From the NCBI RefSeq assembly GCF_003569785.1, contig NZ_KZ983995.1, positions 1 through 64,000 of the forward strand: a stretch of 64,000 nucleotides of DNA, in the 5' to 3' direction. Shown piece by piece: positions 1-10,449 of this stretch. The notes beneath the pieces are model-generated. The model ran no database searches. It worked only from the letters and a program-made list of their open reading frames with translations, and was not told the origin of the DNA. The first letter of the stretch is position 1; every line of letters starts with the position of its first letter. A program made the translations under genes and the position numbers. The DNA is from Leucobacter sp. wl10 (GTDB lineage Bacteria > Actinomycetota > Actinomycetes > Actinomycetales > Microbacteriaceae).

Positions 1-24
1 TTCGATCTGCGACTGCTCGAGCAC
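1..24 (-). CDS. Possible 5' end of a divergent gene, cut by the window edge
   Basis: On the minus strand a GTG at 24 is preceded by GGAGG with a 4-base gap, and the frame stays open to the window edge (reads V-L-E-Q-S-Q-I-E). Only eight codons are visible, so no function can be given. If real, it diverges from the importer operon starting at 327 and would share the regulatory region at 88-203. Confidence 0.3.
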
Positions 25-87
25 GTGTCCTCCGTTTCCGCGGTTGCGCGCGGTGCCGCGCCCTGCAGCGCCGCGTCGCCACTCATC

Positions 88-103
88 AGATCGTATATGA
101 TCT
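88..103. promoter_or_regulatory. Near-palindrome AGATC-N6-GATCT
   Basis: A 5-6-5 inverted repeat (AGATC, spacer GTATAT, GATCT) in the AT-richer part of the gap between the edge gene and the importer operon. It could be a regulator site for the divergent gene. No regulator can be named. Confidence 0.3.
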
Positions 104-177
104 TCGGGCGCCGCACCAGCGCGCGGTTCAGGGGCGGGTCGTGTCGATTTCGTGATGTTCGCGCGGATCGGCGGGGC

Positions 178-205
178 TTGTGTTTTTTGTCAACGTACGT
201 AGAAT
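178..205 (+). promoter_or_regulatory. Importer-operon promoter with TCTAC/GTAGA-type operator (site A)
   Basis: TTGTGT at 178-183 and TAGAAT at 200-205, 16 bases apart, fit a sigma-70 type promoter. Overlapping the -10 is TCAAC-GTAC-GTAGA at 190-203, a variant of the inverted repeat TCTAC-N4-GTAGA found at five other places up to 21086. The overlap suits repression. TetR gene 20446-21039 is the inferred regulator. Confidence 0.6.
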
Positions 206-326
206 GAAATTCGACGGCACACCGAAGTGACGTCCATCGCGGCCCCGGGACACCCCCGGGGACGGGTGATGGATGTGCGGGAGGCGCCTCACCCGACGAC
301 ACGTCCATGAACCGAGAGAAGCAGAC

Positions 327-1865
327 ATGATGAAGAAGACACTGACGGGCATCGCGGCGATCGCCGCCGTGACGCTCGCCCTCACCTCCTGCTCGGCGGG
401 CGGTTCCGAAGGCGGCGACGCGGGCGGCGGCGTCAGCAGCGCGCCGCTCAACATCGGCAACTTCCTCGACGTGACATCCTGGGATCCCGCGCTGGCCGAC
501 ATCGGCTTCGACGGCCCGTACCTCTCCGCCGTCTACGACCCCCTCGTGGTCGACAACGGCAAGGGCGAACCGGCGCCGGCCCTCGCGACGGACTGGAAGA
601 TCTCGGACGACTTCAAGACCATCACGATGAACCTGCGCACCGACGTCACCTTCTCGAACGGCGAGGCGTTCAACGCCGAGGCAGCCGTCAAGAGTCTGGA
701 GTACCTCAAGCAGGGCGTGCGCTCGCAGGAGGCCTACACCAAGGTCGAGAGCTTCAAGGCGGTCGACGAGGACACGATAGAGATCCGCCTCACCCAGCGC
801 GACGACACCATCCTCTACTTCATGGGTCTCGGGCGCAGCTACATGATGGCGCCCTCGGCCATCGACGCGGGCACCCTCGCCGAGACCCCGGTCGGTTCGG
901 GCCCCTACACGCTCTCGGACGCCTCGGTCGCAGGATCGGAGTACCGCTTCGACAAGGTCGCCGACCACTGGGCCGCCGACGACTTCCCCTTCGACCCGCT
1001 CGTCATCTCCCCCCTGAGCGACCCGACCGCCATGCTCAACGGCATGCAGGGCGGCCAGTTCAACGTCATCTACGGCGACGAGACCGCGGCCAAGATGGCC
1101 GAGGCGCAGGGGTGGAACGTGAGCCAGGGCGTCGCCACCTGGGTCGGCCTGCAGTTCACCGACCGATCCGGCTCCACGGAGATGGGCAAGCCGCTCGGCG
1201 ATCGGCGCGTGCGCCAGGCGCTGAACTACGCCTTCAACGGCCCCGAGATGCTCAAGGCGATCGGACAGGGCGCCGGTGCCGCGACCAACCAGGTGTTCCC
1301 CGACGGCACACCCGGCAATGTGTCCGGCCTCAACGGCAGTTACGAGTACGACCTCCGGAAGGCCAAGGACCTGCTGGCCGAAGCGGGGTACGCCGACGGC
1401 TTCGAGGTGAAGATGCCGATGGCGCCGCCCTTCCAGCCCTACCAGGCCTCGGTCGAGCAGGTGTTCGGCGAGCTCGGCATCAAGGTGACGTGGGACGAGT
1501 ACCAGTTCATGGACTACATGGGCAACGCCCCGACCTATCCGATGTTCATCGCGGTGCTCTCCATGGACGGCAACGCCGTCGCGACGGTCGAGCGCCAGAT
1601 CGTCAACCCGCAGTGGTACAACCCGACCCCGGGGGTCGAAGCGTTCCCCGAGATCCAGGCCCAGGCCGACAGGGTGTTCGCCGCCGAGCCGGGCGAAGCC
1701 CAGGTGGCCGAGATCGAGAAGCTGGGCGAGCTCGTCACGAAGGAGGCGTGGTTCGACGTCTGGTACCAGGCGAACAACATGTACATCTCCACCTCGGAGT
1801 TCTCGGTGACCCCCGTCATCGGCATGATGTTCCCGACGCTCCGCCAGATCACCCTCGAGAGCTGA
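327..1865 (+). CDS. ABC transporter substrate-binding lipoprotein, family 5 (peptide/opine/nickel type)
   Basis: Extracellular solute receptor of 512 residues anchored to the membrane. It begins with a lipoprotein signal (two Lys, hydrophobic stretch, lipobox LTSC with Cys22) and continues as an SBP_bac_5 fold: the N-terminal part reads like dipeptide/oligopeptide-binding proteins (VYDPLV, LATDWKISDD, TFSNGEAF). The start at 327 is chosen over an in-frame upstream ATG at 273 because GAGAGAAG lies just before it and the signal peptide begins there. It is followed by two permeases and two ATPases (1940-5555), a complete importer. The leader from 206 holds two small hairpins. Ligand unknown; the family covers peptides, opines, sugars and others. 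Confidence 0.88.
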   Translation: MMKKTLTGIAAIAAVTLALTSCSAGGSEGGDAGGGVSSAPLNIGNFLDVTSWDPALADIGFDGPYLSAVYDPLVVDNGKGEPAPALATDWKISDDFKTITMNLRTDVTFSNGEAFNAEAAVKSLEYLKQGVRSQEAYTKVESFKAVDEDTIEIRLTQRDDTILYFMGLGRSYMMAPSAIDAGTLAETPVGSGPYTLSDASVAGSEYRFDKVADHWAADDFPFDPLVISPLSDPTAMLNGMQGGQFNVIYGDETAAKMAEAQGWNVSQGVATWVGLQFTDRSGSTEMGKPLGDRRVRQALNYAFNGPEMLKAIGQGAGAATNQVFPDGTPGNVSGLNGSYEYDLRKAKDLLAEAGYADGFEVKMPMAPPFQPYQASVEQVFGELGIKVTWDEYQFMDYMGNAPTYPMFIAVLSMDGNAVATVERQIVNPQWYNPTPGVEAFPEIQAQADRVFAAEPGEAQVAEIEKLGELVTKEAWFDVWYQANNMYISTSEFSVTPVIGMMFPTLRQITLES

Positions 1866-1939
1866 TCCGGCACGGGGAGGGGCCGCCGCGGTTCCCCTCC
1901 CCGATGCTCGACCGCACGACACCCCACCCAGGAGACCCG

Positions 1940-2881
1940 ATGCTCGCATTCACGCTCAAGAGGCTGCTCTCGGGCGCGATCCTGCTGGTCGCGGTGGCGA
2001 CGGGCACCTTCTTCCTCGCGTACCTGGCGATACCGGATCCCACGCTCGGCCTGCTGGGCAGCGCCGCGACGCCGGATGCGCAGGCGGCCCTCGCCCAGAA
2101 GATCGGCACCGACCGCCCGCTGCTCGTGCAGTTCGGCGACTGGATCGGCGGCATGCTCCGCGGCGACTTCGGCGACTCCTGGAAGAACTTCCAGCCGGTC
2201 GGCAAGCAGATCGGCCTGAAACTGCCGGTGACGCTCTCCGTCGTCAGCGCCGCCACCCTGCTCTCCGCGGTCCTCGGCGGCGTGCTCGGCGTGATCGCCG
2301 GCCTGCGCCCGAACAGCTGGACCGACCGCACCGTGAAGGCCGGCGCCGTGATCCTCTTCGCGCTCCCGGGGTTCTGGGTGGCGCTCGTGCTCGTGATGAT
2401 CTTCGCCGTGCAGCTCAAGTGGTTCCCCGCGGTGGGCTACACCCAGCCGACGCAGTCGGCGGGCGGCTGGCTGCTCTCCATCACGCTCCCGTCGTTCGCG
2501 CTCGCGCTCGGCGCGGTCGTCATGATCGCCGAGCAGCTGCGCAGCGCCATCATCCTGGCGGATCGCCAGGACTACGTGCGCACCCTCCGCAGCCGCGGCC
2601 TGCCGCAGTGGCGCGTCGTCGTGCACCTCGTGCGCAACGCGGCGCCCGCCTCGCTCACCGTCCTCGCCCTCATGTTCGTGGGCCTCCTCTCGGGCGCCGT
2701 CGTGGTGGAGCAGATCTTCGCGCTTCCCGGCATCGGCGCGCAGACCCTGGGCGCCTCCCAGAACGGCGACATCCCGGTGCTGCTCGGTATCACGGTGATC
2801 ACCGTCGTCTTCGTCGTCATCGTCAACTTCCTGCTCGACGTGCTGCTCGGCTGGATCAACCCGAAGGCCCGTGCGAAATGA
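1940..2881 (+). CDS. ABC importer permease, DppB type
   Basis: Inner-membrane permease of 313 residues with about six membrane helices and the BPD_transp_1 pattern. The cytoplasmic EAA-like loop that touches the ATPase is visible near DYVRTLRSRGLP. GGAGA lies just before the ATG. The stop overlaps the next ATG (ATGA at 2878-2881), so the two permeases are translationally coupled. It pairs with the permease half of the next gene. Confidence 0.88.
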   Translation: MLAFTLKRLLSGAILLVAVATGTFFLAYLAIPDPTLGLLGSAATPDAQAALAQKIGTDRPLLVQFGDWIGGMLRGDFGDSWKNFQPVGKQIGLKLPVTLSVVSAATLLSAVLGGVLGVIAGLRPNSWTDRTVKAGAVILFALPGFWVALVLVMIFAVQLKWFPAVGYTQPTQSAGGWLLSITLPSFALALGAVVMIAEQLRSAIILADRQDYVRTLRSRGLPQWRVVVHLVRNAAPASLTVLALMFVGLLSGAVVVEQIFALPGIGAQTLGASQNGDIPVLLGITVITVVFVVIVNFLLDVLLGWINPKARAK

Positions 2882-4712
2882 CCGCTCCGATCACCGATAC
2901 CGTCGCCGAGGCCGTCGATTCGCGCGGCGGCGCCCGAGGCTCGACGCTCGCCCGCTTCCTCCGGCGCCCGGCGGGCGCCGTCGCCACCGCGGTGCTCCTC
3001 CTCATCGTGCTCGTCGCGATCCTCGCGCCCTGGACCTCCCCCTACGACCCGAACGCCGTCGATCTCGAGCTGACGCGCTCGCTGCCGAGCCCCGAGCACC
3101 CGCTCGGGGGCGACACCAGCGGCCGCGACGTGCTCAGCCGCCTCATCTGGGGCGCTCAGATCACGCTCTGGGGCGCCGTCGTCGCGGTCCTCACCTCGTT
3201 CGTGCTCGGCGTGCCGTCGGGGCTCGTCGCCGGCTACTCCGGCGGAGCGACCGACCGCATCGGCACCTGGATCAGCGACGGCCTGCAGGCGGTGCCCGGC
3301 ATGATCGTCCTGCTCATCGTCGCCTCGGCGTTCCGCAACGACTTCACGATCCTCATGGTCACGGTCGGCGTCTTCATGGCTCCCGGCTACTTCCGCCTCA
3401 CGCGCTCCACGGTGCTCGCCGTGCGCGGCGAGGCGTATGTCGACGCGGCGCGGGTCGCGGGGCTCTCGGACGCGCGCATCATGGGGCGCCACGTCATCCG
3501 CGCCGTGATCGCCCCCATCGTCATCCAGTCGGCGCTCACCGCGGGCATCGCCATGGGCATGCAGGCCGGCCTGCAGTTCCTCGGCATCGGCGGCGGCACG
3601 ACCCCCGGCTGGGGCGCCGCGATGAACGAGGGCTTCCAGTCCATGCGCACCGATCCGCTCCTGCTGCTGTGGCCCTCCCTGGCGCTCGGCGTCACGATCG
3701 CCGTGCTCGCCGTGCTCGGATCCACCCTCGCCGACGTGATCAGCGTGAAGACGCCGCGCCCGTCGCGCCGCGAGCGCAGACGGATCGCGAGGCCGGGCGC
3801 CGAGAAGCGCCCGGCGGGCGCCACGACCACCACCGGCTCGATCTCCGTGGCCGCCGTCGACTCGGCCGTGCGCCTCGAGAACCTGCGCGTCGCCTACGAG
3901 ACCGCCGACGGCGAGGTCGAGGTGGTGCACGGCATCACCCTCGACGTGGCGCCGGGCGAGGTGCTCGGCATCGTGGGCGAGTCGGGATCGGGCAAGTCGC
4001 AGACGGTGTTCTCGATGCTCGACCTGCTGCCGAAGTCGGGCTACTCCACGGCCGACGCCGTCTGGATCGGCGGCGAGGACGTCACGACGCTGTCGAAGCG
4101 CGAGCGCGCGCGGCTGCTGGGGCACGAGATCGGGTACATCCCGCAGGAGCCGATGACGAACCTCGACCCCTCGTACACGATCGGGCACCAGCTCACCGAG
4201 CCCCTGCGCGCCGTGCACGGCATGGGCCGGGCCGAGGCGCGCGAGCGGGCGCTGGCCATGCTCGACCGCGTGGGCATCGTCGACCCGCAGCGGGTCATGA
4301 GGTCGTACCCGCACGAGCTTTCGGGCGGCATGGCCCAGCGCGTGCTCATCGCCGGCGCGATCGCGGGCGGGCCGTCGGTGCTCGTCGCCGACGAGCCGAC
4401 CACCGCGCTCGACGTGACGGTGCAGGCCGAGGTGCTCGAGCTGCTGCGCGAGCTGCAGCGGGAGGACCGGATGGCGCTCGTCATCGTCACCCACGACTTC
4501 GGCGTCGTGGCCGACATCTGCGACCGCGTCGTCGTGATGCGATCCGGATCCGTCGTCGAGATCGACGACGTCGGCCCGATCTTCGCGCACCCCGAGAGCG
4601 ACTACACGCGCGAGCTCATCGAGGCCTCGCTCGACGGAGCCTCGAGCCGCGCGGAGCTCGACTCCGCGCTCGCCGCGAGCGGATCCGCCCGTGCCACGAA
4701 GGAGCAGAACGC

Positions 4713-4716
<4 letters not shown>
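2878..4716 (+). CDS. Fused ABC permease-ATPase (DppC-DppD type)
   Basis: One 612-residue protein joins a DppC-like permease (about residues 1-295, six helices, LGGDTSGRDVLSRL motif) to a DppD-like ATPase (from about 335). The ATPase has Walker A GESGSGKS near residue 367, signature LSGGM near 481 and Walker B VLVADEPT near 501. A basic linker (KTPRPSRRERRR) separates the halves. Such fusions are known in actinobacterial peptide-type transporters. The start overlaps the previous stop and the end overlaps the next start. Confidence 0.9.
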
Positions 4717-5555
<839 letters not shown>

Positions 5556-5575
5556 CTCGCGTACCTTGCGGCACG

Positions 5576-5629
5576 GATCCGCCGTCGAGCGCACCGCTTT
5601 CGAGGTTTCGGTGTGCTCGACGGCGGATC
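5576..5629. terminator. Long hairpin, 21-bp stem, after the importer operon
   Basis: Arms 5576-5596 and 5609-5629 pair over 21 positions with one G-U and a 12-base loop. There is no T-run, so it is an unusually strong factor-independent terminator at best, or a repeat or mRNA-stabilising element. Confidence 0.5.
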
Positions 5630-5710
5630 TGCGACGAAGGACCGGCGGGCTCGGCGCCGGGAGCGGTGCCGTGCTCCGGGGAACGCGGCGTGGCGGCATG
5701 GGATCCGCGG

Positions 5711-5716
5711 TAGGAT
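5711..5716 (+). promoter_or_regulatory. -10 element TAGGAT for a leaderless helicase mRNA
   Basis: TAGGAT is followed by six bases and then the ATG at 5723, so transcription would start at the start codon. No Shine-Dalgarno sequence is present. The same arrangement recurs at 7899 and 48077. Confidence 0.45.
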
Positions 5717-5719
5717 TGT

Positions 5720-7852
5720 ATGATGAGCAATTCCGAGAACGTCGAAGCCGCAGAGCCCGCCGAGACGGCCGCGACCGACGTCGCCCCCGCCGAGGCGGCC
5801 GCCCCGGCCGGCACCCAGACCGAAACCCCCGCCGCCCCCGAGTCCGCGCCCGAGCGCACCACCTTCGCCGACCTCGGCCTCGCCCCGGCGGTGCTGCGAG
5901 CCGTGACGGCCGTGGGGTACGAGACGCCCTCCGCCATCCAGGAGGCCACGATCCCCGTGCTGCTCAGCGGCCGCGACGTCGTCGGCCTCGCCCAGACCGG
6001 CACCGGCAAGACCGCCGCCTTCGCGCTGCCGATCCTCAGCCGCATCGAGCCGGGCCAGGGCGTTCCGCAGGCCCTCGTGCTCGCCCCGACCCGGGAGCTC
6101 GCGCTGCAGGTGTGCGAGGCCTTCGAGAGCTACGCCTCGCAGCTGCCCGAGGTGCACCTGCTGCCCGTCTACGGAGGCCAGGCGTACGGCCAGCAGCTGT
6201 CGGCACTGCGCCGCGGCGTCGACATCGTGGTGGGCACCCCGGGCCGCATCATGGATCACCTGAACCGCGGATCCCTCGACCTCTCCGAGATCAAGTACCT
6301 CGTGCTCGACGAGGCCGACGAGATGCTCAAGATGGGCTTCGCCGAGGACGTCGAGACGATCCTTGCCGACACCCCCGAGGAGAAGCAGGTCGCCCTGTTC
6401 TCGGCCACGATGCCAGCGCAGATCAGGCGCATCTCGCAGCAGCACCTGCGCGACCCGCAGGAGATCAAGATCGCGGGCAAGACGCAGACGAGCGCGAGCA
6501 TCGCGCAGCGCTACAACGTCGTCTCCTACACCCAGAAGCTCGACGCGCTCACGCGCATCCTCGAGGTGGAGGAGTTCGACGGCATGATCGTCTTCACGCG
6601 CACGCGCGGCGACTCCGAGCAGGTCGCCGAGAAGCTGCGCGCCCGGGGCTACTCCGCGGCGGCCATCAACGGCGACATTCCGCAGAATGTGCGCGAGCGC
6701 ACCGTCCAGTCGCTGAAGGACGGCAAGCTCGATATCCTCGTCGCCACCGACGTCGCCGCGCGCGGCCTCGACGTGGAGCGCATCAGCCACGTCATCAACT
6801 ACGACCTGCCCATCGACACCGAGTCGTACGTGCACCGCATCGGCCGCACGGGCCGCGCCGGCCGCACAGGCGATGCGATCAGCTTCGTCACGCCGCGCGA
6901 GCAGCGCCTGCTCAAGGCCATCGAGAAGGCCACGAAGCAGCCGCTCACCCAGATGCCGCTGCCGCGGGTCGACGAGGTCAACGCGACCCGGCTGTCGCGC
7001 TTCGACGACGCCATCACGGCGGCGCTCGACGAGAAGGGCCGCATCGAGACGTTCCGCGACATCATCGACCACTACGTGCGGCACCACGACGTGCCCGAGG
7101 CCGACGTGGCCGCCGCGCTCGCCGTCGTGGCGCAGGGCGACACCCCGCTGCTGCTCTCCGAGGAGGACGACCGCAAGTTCGAGCGCGACCGCAAGCAGGC
7201 CCAGCGCTTCCTCGAGGACGGGTCGCGGGATCGTGCGCGCGGCGACCGTCCCGAGCGCGGACGGCGCGAGGACCGGGGCGAGCGCGGCCCGAAGCGCGAC
7301 GACCTGAAGACCTACCGCATCGAGGTGGGGCACCGCCAGCGCGTGAAGCCCGGGCAGATCGTGGGCGCCATCGCGAACGAGGGCGGCCTCGGCCGCGACG
7401 ACTTCGGCCGCATCCAGATGCGCGACGATTTCTCGCTCGTGGAGCTGCCGGCCAACCTCTCCCGGGAGACGCTCGACGCGCTCGAGCAGACCCGCATCGG
7501 CGGCAAGCTCATCGAGCTGCGGCCCGACACCGGCCCCGCGCGCGACGGGAGGCGCGGAGGCTACGACCGGGGCGATCGCCCCGATCGCCGGGGTCGCGGC
7601 GGGTACGACCGGGGCTACGATCGCGATCGGGGCGACCGGGGCGACCGGGGCGACCGGGGCGACCGGGGCTATGATCGCGACTCTCGCGGAGAGCGCGGCT
7701 ACGATCGGAGCGACCGCAAGCCGCGCTGGGACCGGGACGAGCGAAGCGGCCGCGGCGACCAGGGCGGCTGGCAGGATCGCGGGTCGCGCGATGACCGCAA
7801 GCGCGACGGCGGGGCGAACCGCGCCGACGGCAGGCGCAAGCCCCGCTGGTAG
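5720..7852 (+). CDS. deaD: DEAD-box ATP-dependent RNA helicase with DbpA-type RNA-binding domain
   Basis: Cytosolic RNA helicase of 710 residues, of the DeaD/CsdA class that remodels ribosomal or cold-structured RNA. In order: an Ala/Glu-rich N-terminus, Q motif (near 52), Walker A AQTGTGKT near 91, DEAD near 197, SAT, HRIGRTGRAG, then a DbpA RNA-binding domain near 530-605 and a long Arg/Gly/Asp tail with repeated GDR units (DNA repeats of 9 bases at 7630-7668). The tail probably binds RNA. Two adjacent ATGs (5720, 5723) are possible starts; spacing from TAGGAT favours 5723. Confidence 0.93.
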   Translation: MMSNSENVEAAEPAETAATDVAPAEAAAPAGTQTETPAAPESAPERTTFADLGLAPAVLRAVTAVGYETPSAIQEATIPVLLSGRDVVGLAQTGTGKTAAFALPILSRIEPGQGVPQALVLAPTRELALQVCEAFESYASQLPEVHLLPVYGGQAYGQQLSALRRGVDIVVGTPGRIMDHLNRGSLDLSEIKYLVLDEADEMLKMGFAEDVETILADTPEEKQVALFSATMPAQIRRISQQHLRDPQEIKIAGKTQTSASIAQRYNVVSYTQKLDALTRILEVEEFDGMIVFTRTRGDSEQVAEKLRARGYSAAAINGDIPQNVRERTVQSLKDGKLDILVATDVAARGLDVERISHVINYDLPIDTESYVHRIGRTGRAGRTGDAISFVTPREQRLLKAIEKATKQPLTQMPLPRVDEVNATRLSRFDDAITAALDEKGRIETFRDIIDHYVRHHDVPEADVAAALAVVAQGDTPLLLSEEDDRKFERDRKQAQRFLEDGSRDRARGDRPERGRREDRGERGPKRDDLKTYRIEVGHRQRVKPGQIVGAIANEGGLGRDDFGRIQMRDDFSLVELPANLSRETLDALEQTRIGGKLIELRPDTGPARDGRRGGYDRGDRPDRRGRGGYDRGYDRDRGDRGDRGDRGDRGYDRDSRGERGYDRSDRKPRWDRDERSGRGDQGGWQDRGSRDDRKRDGGANRADGRRKPRW

Positions 7853-7898
7853 GCCGGGGCGTTCGAGGGGCGCCCTACCGCGGCCCGTGACACGACGG

Positions 7899-7904
7899 TA
7901 GGCT
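7899..7904 (+). promoter_or_regulatory. -10 element TAGGCT, leaderless promoter
   Basis: TAGGCT followed by six bases and the ATG at 7911, with no ribosome-binding site: the expected layout for a leaderless actinobacterial transcript. Confidence 0.4.
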
Positions 7905-7910
7905 CGGCGT

Positions 7911-8318
7911 ATGAGGCCGGTTCCCGACGACATCCGCGACTACCACGAGCGGCTCGACCCCGAGGCGCGACCCGTGTGCGACCTGCTGCTCGAGACGATC
8001 GAGCGGGAACTGCCGGACGCGGAGCGGAAGGTGTGGCACGCCCATCCGGTCTGGTTCTTCGACGGCAACCCGGTGGTCGGCTACAACCGGCTGAAGGCCT
8101 CCGTGCGATTGCTGTTCTGGAGCGGGCAGTCCTTCCGGGAACCGGGGCTGCAAGCCGAGGGCAGCTTCAAGGCGGCCGAGGCGAGGTACACCGAGCGCGG
8201 TCAGGTAGACGTCGAAACGCTCGCGCGCTGGCTCGCCGAGGCGCGCGACATCCAGTGGAACTACCGCGACATCCGCAGGAATCGGGGGCTCGTTCCGCTT
8301 CGCGGCCTCGAGGGCTGA
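7911..8318 (+). CDS. DUF1801 domain protein
   Basis: Small cytosolic protein of 135 residues matching the DUF1801/YdhG-like fold (AHPVWFFDGNPVVGYN, LLFWSGQSF, WNYRDIRRNRG). Function is not established for the family. It is transcribed alone. A second member is cut by the right edge of the window (63833-64000). Confidence 0.75.
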   Translation: MRPVPDDIRDYHERLDPEARPVCDLLLETIERELPDAERKVWHAHPVWFFDGNPVVGYNRLKASVRLLFWSGQSFREPGLQAEGSFKAAEARYTERGQVDVETLARWLAEARDIQWNYRDIRRNRGLVPLRGLEG

Positions 8319-8360
8319 CGCCGGCCGCGTGAGCGCCGTGGCCGAGGTGTACCGGGATCG

Positions 8361-8618
8361 CTACTGCTCGGGGAAGATGCGCTTCGAGATGGCCTGCACG
8401 TCGCGGTCGATGTCGTTGACGCGCTTCTCGAGCCGGTCCATGCGGGTCTCGAACCGGCCGAACTTCTCGCCCTGGTGCTCGAAGCGCAGCACCATCTCGT
8501 CGCGCAAGCTCGAGATGCTGCGCGTGAACGACTGGGTGACGATGGTGACCAGCGCGACGAGCGTCGCGGCGAACACACCGATGATGGTCCAGATCTGCGG
8601 TTCGGTCAAGGTGATCAC
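8361..8618 (-). CDS. Small membrane protein with coiled coil
   Basis: 85 residues: one N-terminal membrane helix (IIGVFAATLVALVTIV, about 13-28) and then a charged helical segment with heptad-like spacing (FGRFETRMDRLEKRVNDIDRD) likely to form a coiled coil. No function recognised; similar small proteins are common in Microbacteriaceae. It converges on the DUF1801 gene. Confidence 0.6.
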   Translation of the reverse strand: MITLTEPQIWTIIGVFAATLVALVTIVTQSFTRSISSLRDEMVLRFEHQGEKFGRFETRMDRLEKRVNDIDRDVQAISKRIFPEQ

Positions 8619-8777
8619 ACTCCCATTCTGCCTGAGTGGAAGTCAGTATCCCAGCTATTCGATGGTCGTGGAACAGCGATGCAAAGTCTGTGGATATCTT
8701 GTCATGAGGTGGGGAATTAGCTCGATTGTGAGCGAAGCATCTCCTCGAGGCGCAGCGGTTGACGCGACCGGCGCGAC

Positions 8778-8833
8778 CCCGCACGCGGGAGGGGGCGCCG
8801 TCCCCCCGGACGACGCCCCCTCCCGCGTGCGGG
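8778..8833 (-). terminator. Terminator hairpin of the aldehyde dehydrogenase gene
   Basis: Perfect 20-bp stem (8778-8797 with 8814-8833) topped by a further 5-bp stem (8799-8803 with 8808-8812). It begins 6 bases past the stop codon of the minus-strand gene at 8840. No clear T-run. Confidence 0.7.
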
Positions 8834-8839
8834 CCGAGC

Positions 8840-10255
8840 TCAGCGGCCGCTGATGATCTGCGGCTCGGCGACGGCCTTGAGTCCCTCGACGCCGAACTCG
8901 CGGCCGTAGCCGGACTGCTTGACGCCGCCGAACGGCACCATCGGGTGCAGGCCGCCGTGCGAGTTGATCCAGGTCGTGCCCGCCTGCAGCCGCGATGCGA
9001 CCTCGAGCGCCTTGGCGCGATCCCGCGTCCACACCGAGGAGCCGAGCCCGAACTCGAGCTCGTTCGCGAGGCGGAGGGCCTCGTCGAGGTCGCTGTATCG
9101 GACGATCGGCAGCGCGGGGCCGAACTGCTCCTCGACCACGAGGTCGTTGTGCGGGTCGATGTCGGCCACGAGCGTGGTCGGGTAGAAGTTGCCCGGCGCG
9201 TCGTAGTCGGGGTCGCCGCCGAGCACGACGCGGGCGCCCGATTCCTTCGCGGCCCTCACGAGGCGATCCACCGTCTCGAACTGCTTGCGGTTCTGCAGCG
9301 GGCCGAGCACGTTGTCCTCGTCGAGCCCCACCCCCATCGGCACGTTCGCCGCGACCTTCGCGAGCTCCTCGACCACTGCGTCGTAGACCGAGTCGTGCAC
9401 GTAGAGGCGCTTGAGCGCGGCGCAGGTCTGGCCGGTGTTGATGAACGCGCCCCAGAACAGATCCTCGGCGATGGCCGCGGGATCCACGTCGGGCAGCACG
9501 ATGCCGGCGTCGTTGCCGCCGAGCTCGAGCGTGAGGCGGGTCACGTTGTTCGCCGAGGCCTCGATGATCTGCTTGCCCACCGGGGTGGAGCCGGTGAACA
9601 TGATCTTGCCGATCTTCGGGCTCTTCGTGAGCGCGTCGCCCACGGTGCTGCCGGGGCCGGTGACGATGTTCAGCACGCCCTCGGGCAGCACCCGGTTCAT
9701 CACGGCGACCAGCGCGCGCACCGACAGCGCGGTCGTGTCGGCGGGCTTGATCACGACCGTGTTGCCCATGCGCAGCGACGGGGCGATCTGCCAGATGGAG
9801 ATCATCATCGGCCAGTTCCACGGCGAGATCGCGCCGACCACGCCGATGGGGCGGTAGTGCATCTCGGCATAGCCCGACTCGTCGTCGATGATCACCTCGA
9901 CCGGCAGCGGCGTGTCGGCCGCGGTGCGGGTCCACACCTCGCAGGCGCCGACCTCGAACCGGGCGTTGGGGCCGTTGAGGGGTTTGCCCTGCTCCCGCGA
10001 CAGCAGCTCGGCGAGCGCCTCGGAGGACTCCTTGATCGCATCGGCGGCCCGGTGCAGGTGCGCCTTGCGCTCGTCGTCGCTCAGCGCGGCCCACGCCGGC
10101 TGCGCGGCCTCGGCCCGGTCGATCGCGGCCTCGAGATCCTCGACCGACTGCGTCGGCGAACGGCCGATGACCTCGCCCGTGGCCGGATCGACGGCGTCCC
10201 GGGCCGGGCCCTCCTTCGCCGTGATCGCCTCGAGCAGCTCCGCATACGTTTTCAT
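8840..10255 (-). CDS. NAD(P)-dependent aldehyde dehydrogenase
   Basis: Oxidises an aldehyde to the acid with NAD(P). 471 residues, normal for the family. Catalytic Glu244 lies in ELGGND and catalytic Cys278 in GQTCAAL; the NAD-contacting PWNWP segment is present. The ATG at 10255 has GGTGGAGG eight bases upstream and is preferred to the in-frame GTG at 10270. It lies downstream of, and 195 bases from, the ADH-AKR-esterase operon and could oxidise the aldehyde formed there. Substrate unknown. Confidence 0.9.
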   Translation of the reverse strand: MKTYAELLEAITAKEGPARDAVDPATGEVIGRSPTQSVEDLEAAIDRAEAAQPAWAALSDDERKAHLHRAADAIKESSEALAELLSREQGKPLNGPNARFEVGACEVWTRTAADTPLPVEVIIDDESGYAEMHYRPIGVVGAISPWNWPMMISIWQIAPSLRMGNTVVIKPADTTALSVRALVAVMNRVLPEGVLNIVTGPGSTVGDALTKSPKIGKIMFTGSTPVGKQIIEASANNVTRLTLELGGNDAGIVLPDVDPAAIAEDLFWGAFINTGQTCAALKRLYVHDSVYDAVVEELAKVAANVPMGVGLDEDNVLGPLQNRKQFETVDRLVRAAKESGARVVLGGDPDYDAPGNFYPTTLVADIDPHNDLVVEEQFGPALPIVRYSDLDEALRLANELEFGLGSSVWTRDRAKALEVASRLQAGTTWINSHGGLHPMVPFGGVKQSGYGREFGVEGLKAVAEPQIISGR

Positions 10256-10449
10256 GGATTGAACCTCCACCTTGAGTCCGGATGATTACCAACAGGCTAC
10301 GCGCTCCGGGTCGGGCGGGGCTTGACTCGCGGGGTACCCCGGTTGTCTTTGCGGGCACACCCGCGAGCCCCGCGGAAGGCGTGCAGCGGGCGGCACCGCG
10401 GGCGTCGGGGCGACGCCTCGCGCAGCGGGCGCTCCCCTGCGACGGGCGG

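Noticed and set aside
25..207. Small plus-strand open frame of 60 codons
   Set aside because: Crosses the promoter and operator region; no ribosome-binding site or similarity.
7630..7668. 9-bp tandem repeats considered as a CRISPR or intergenic repeat
   Set aside because: They are in frame inside the helicase gene and encode GDR units of its RNA-binding tail.
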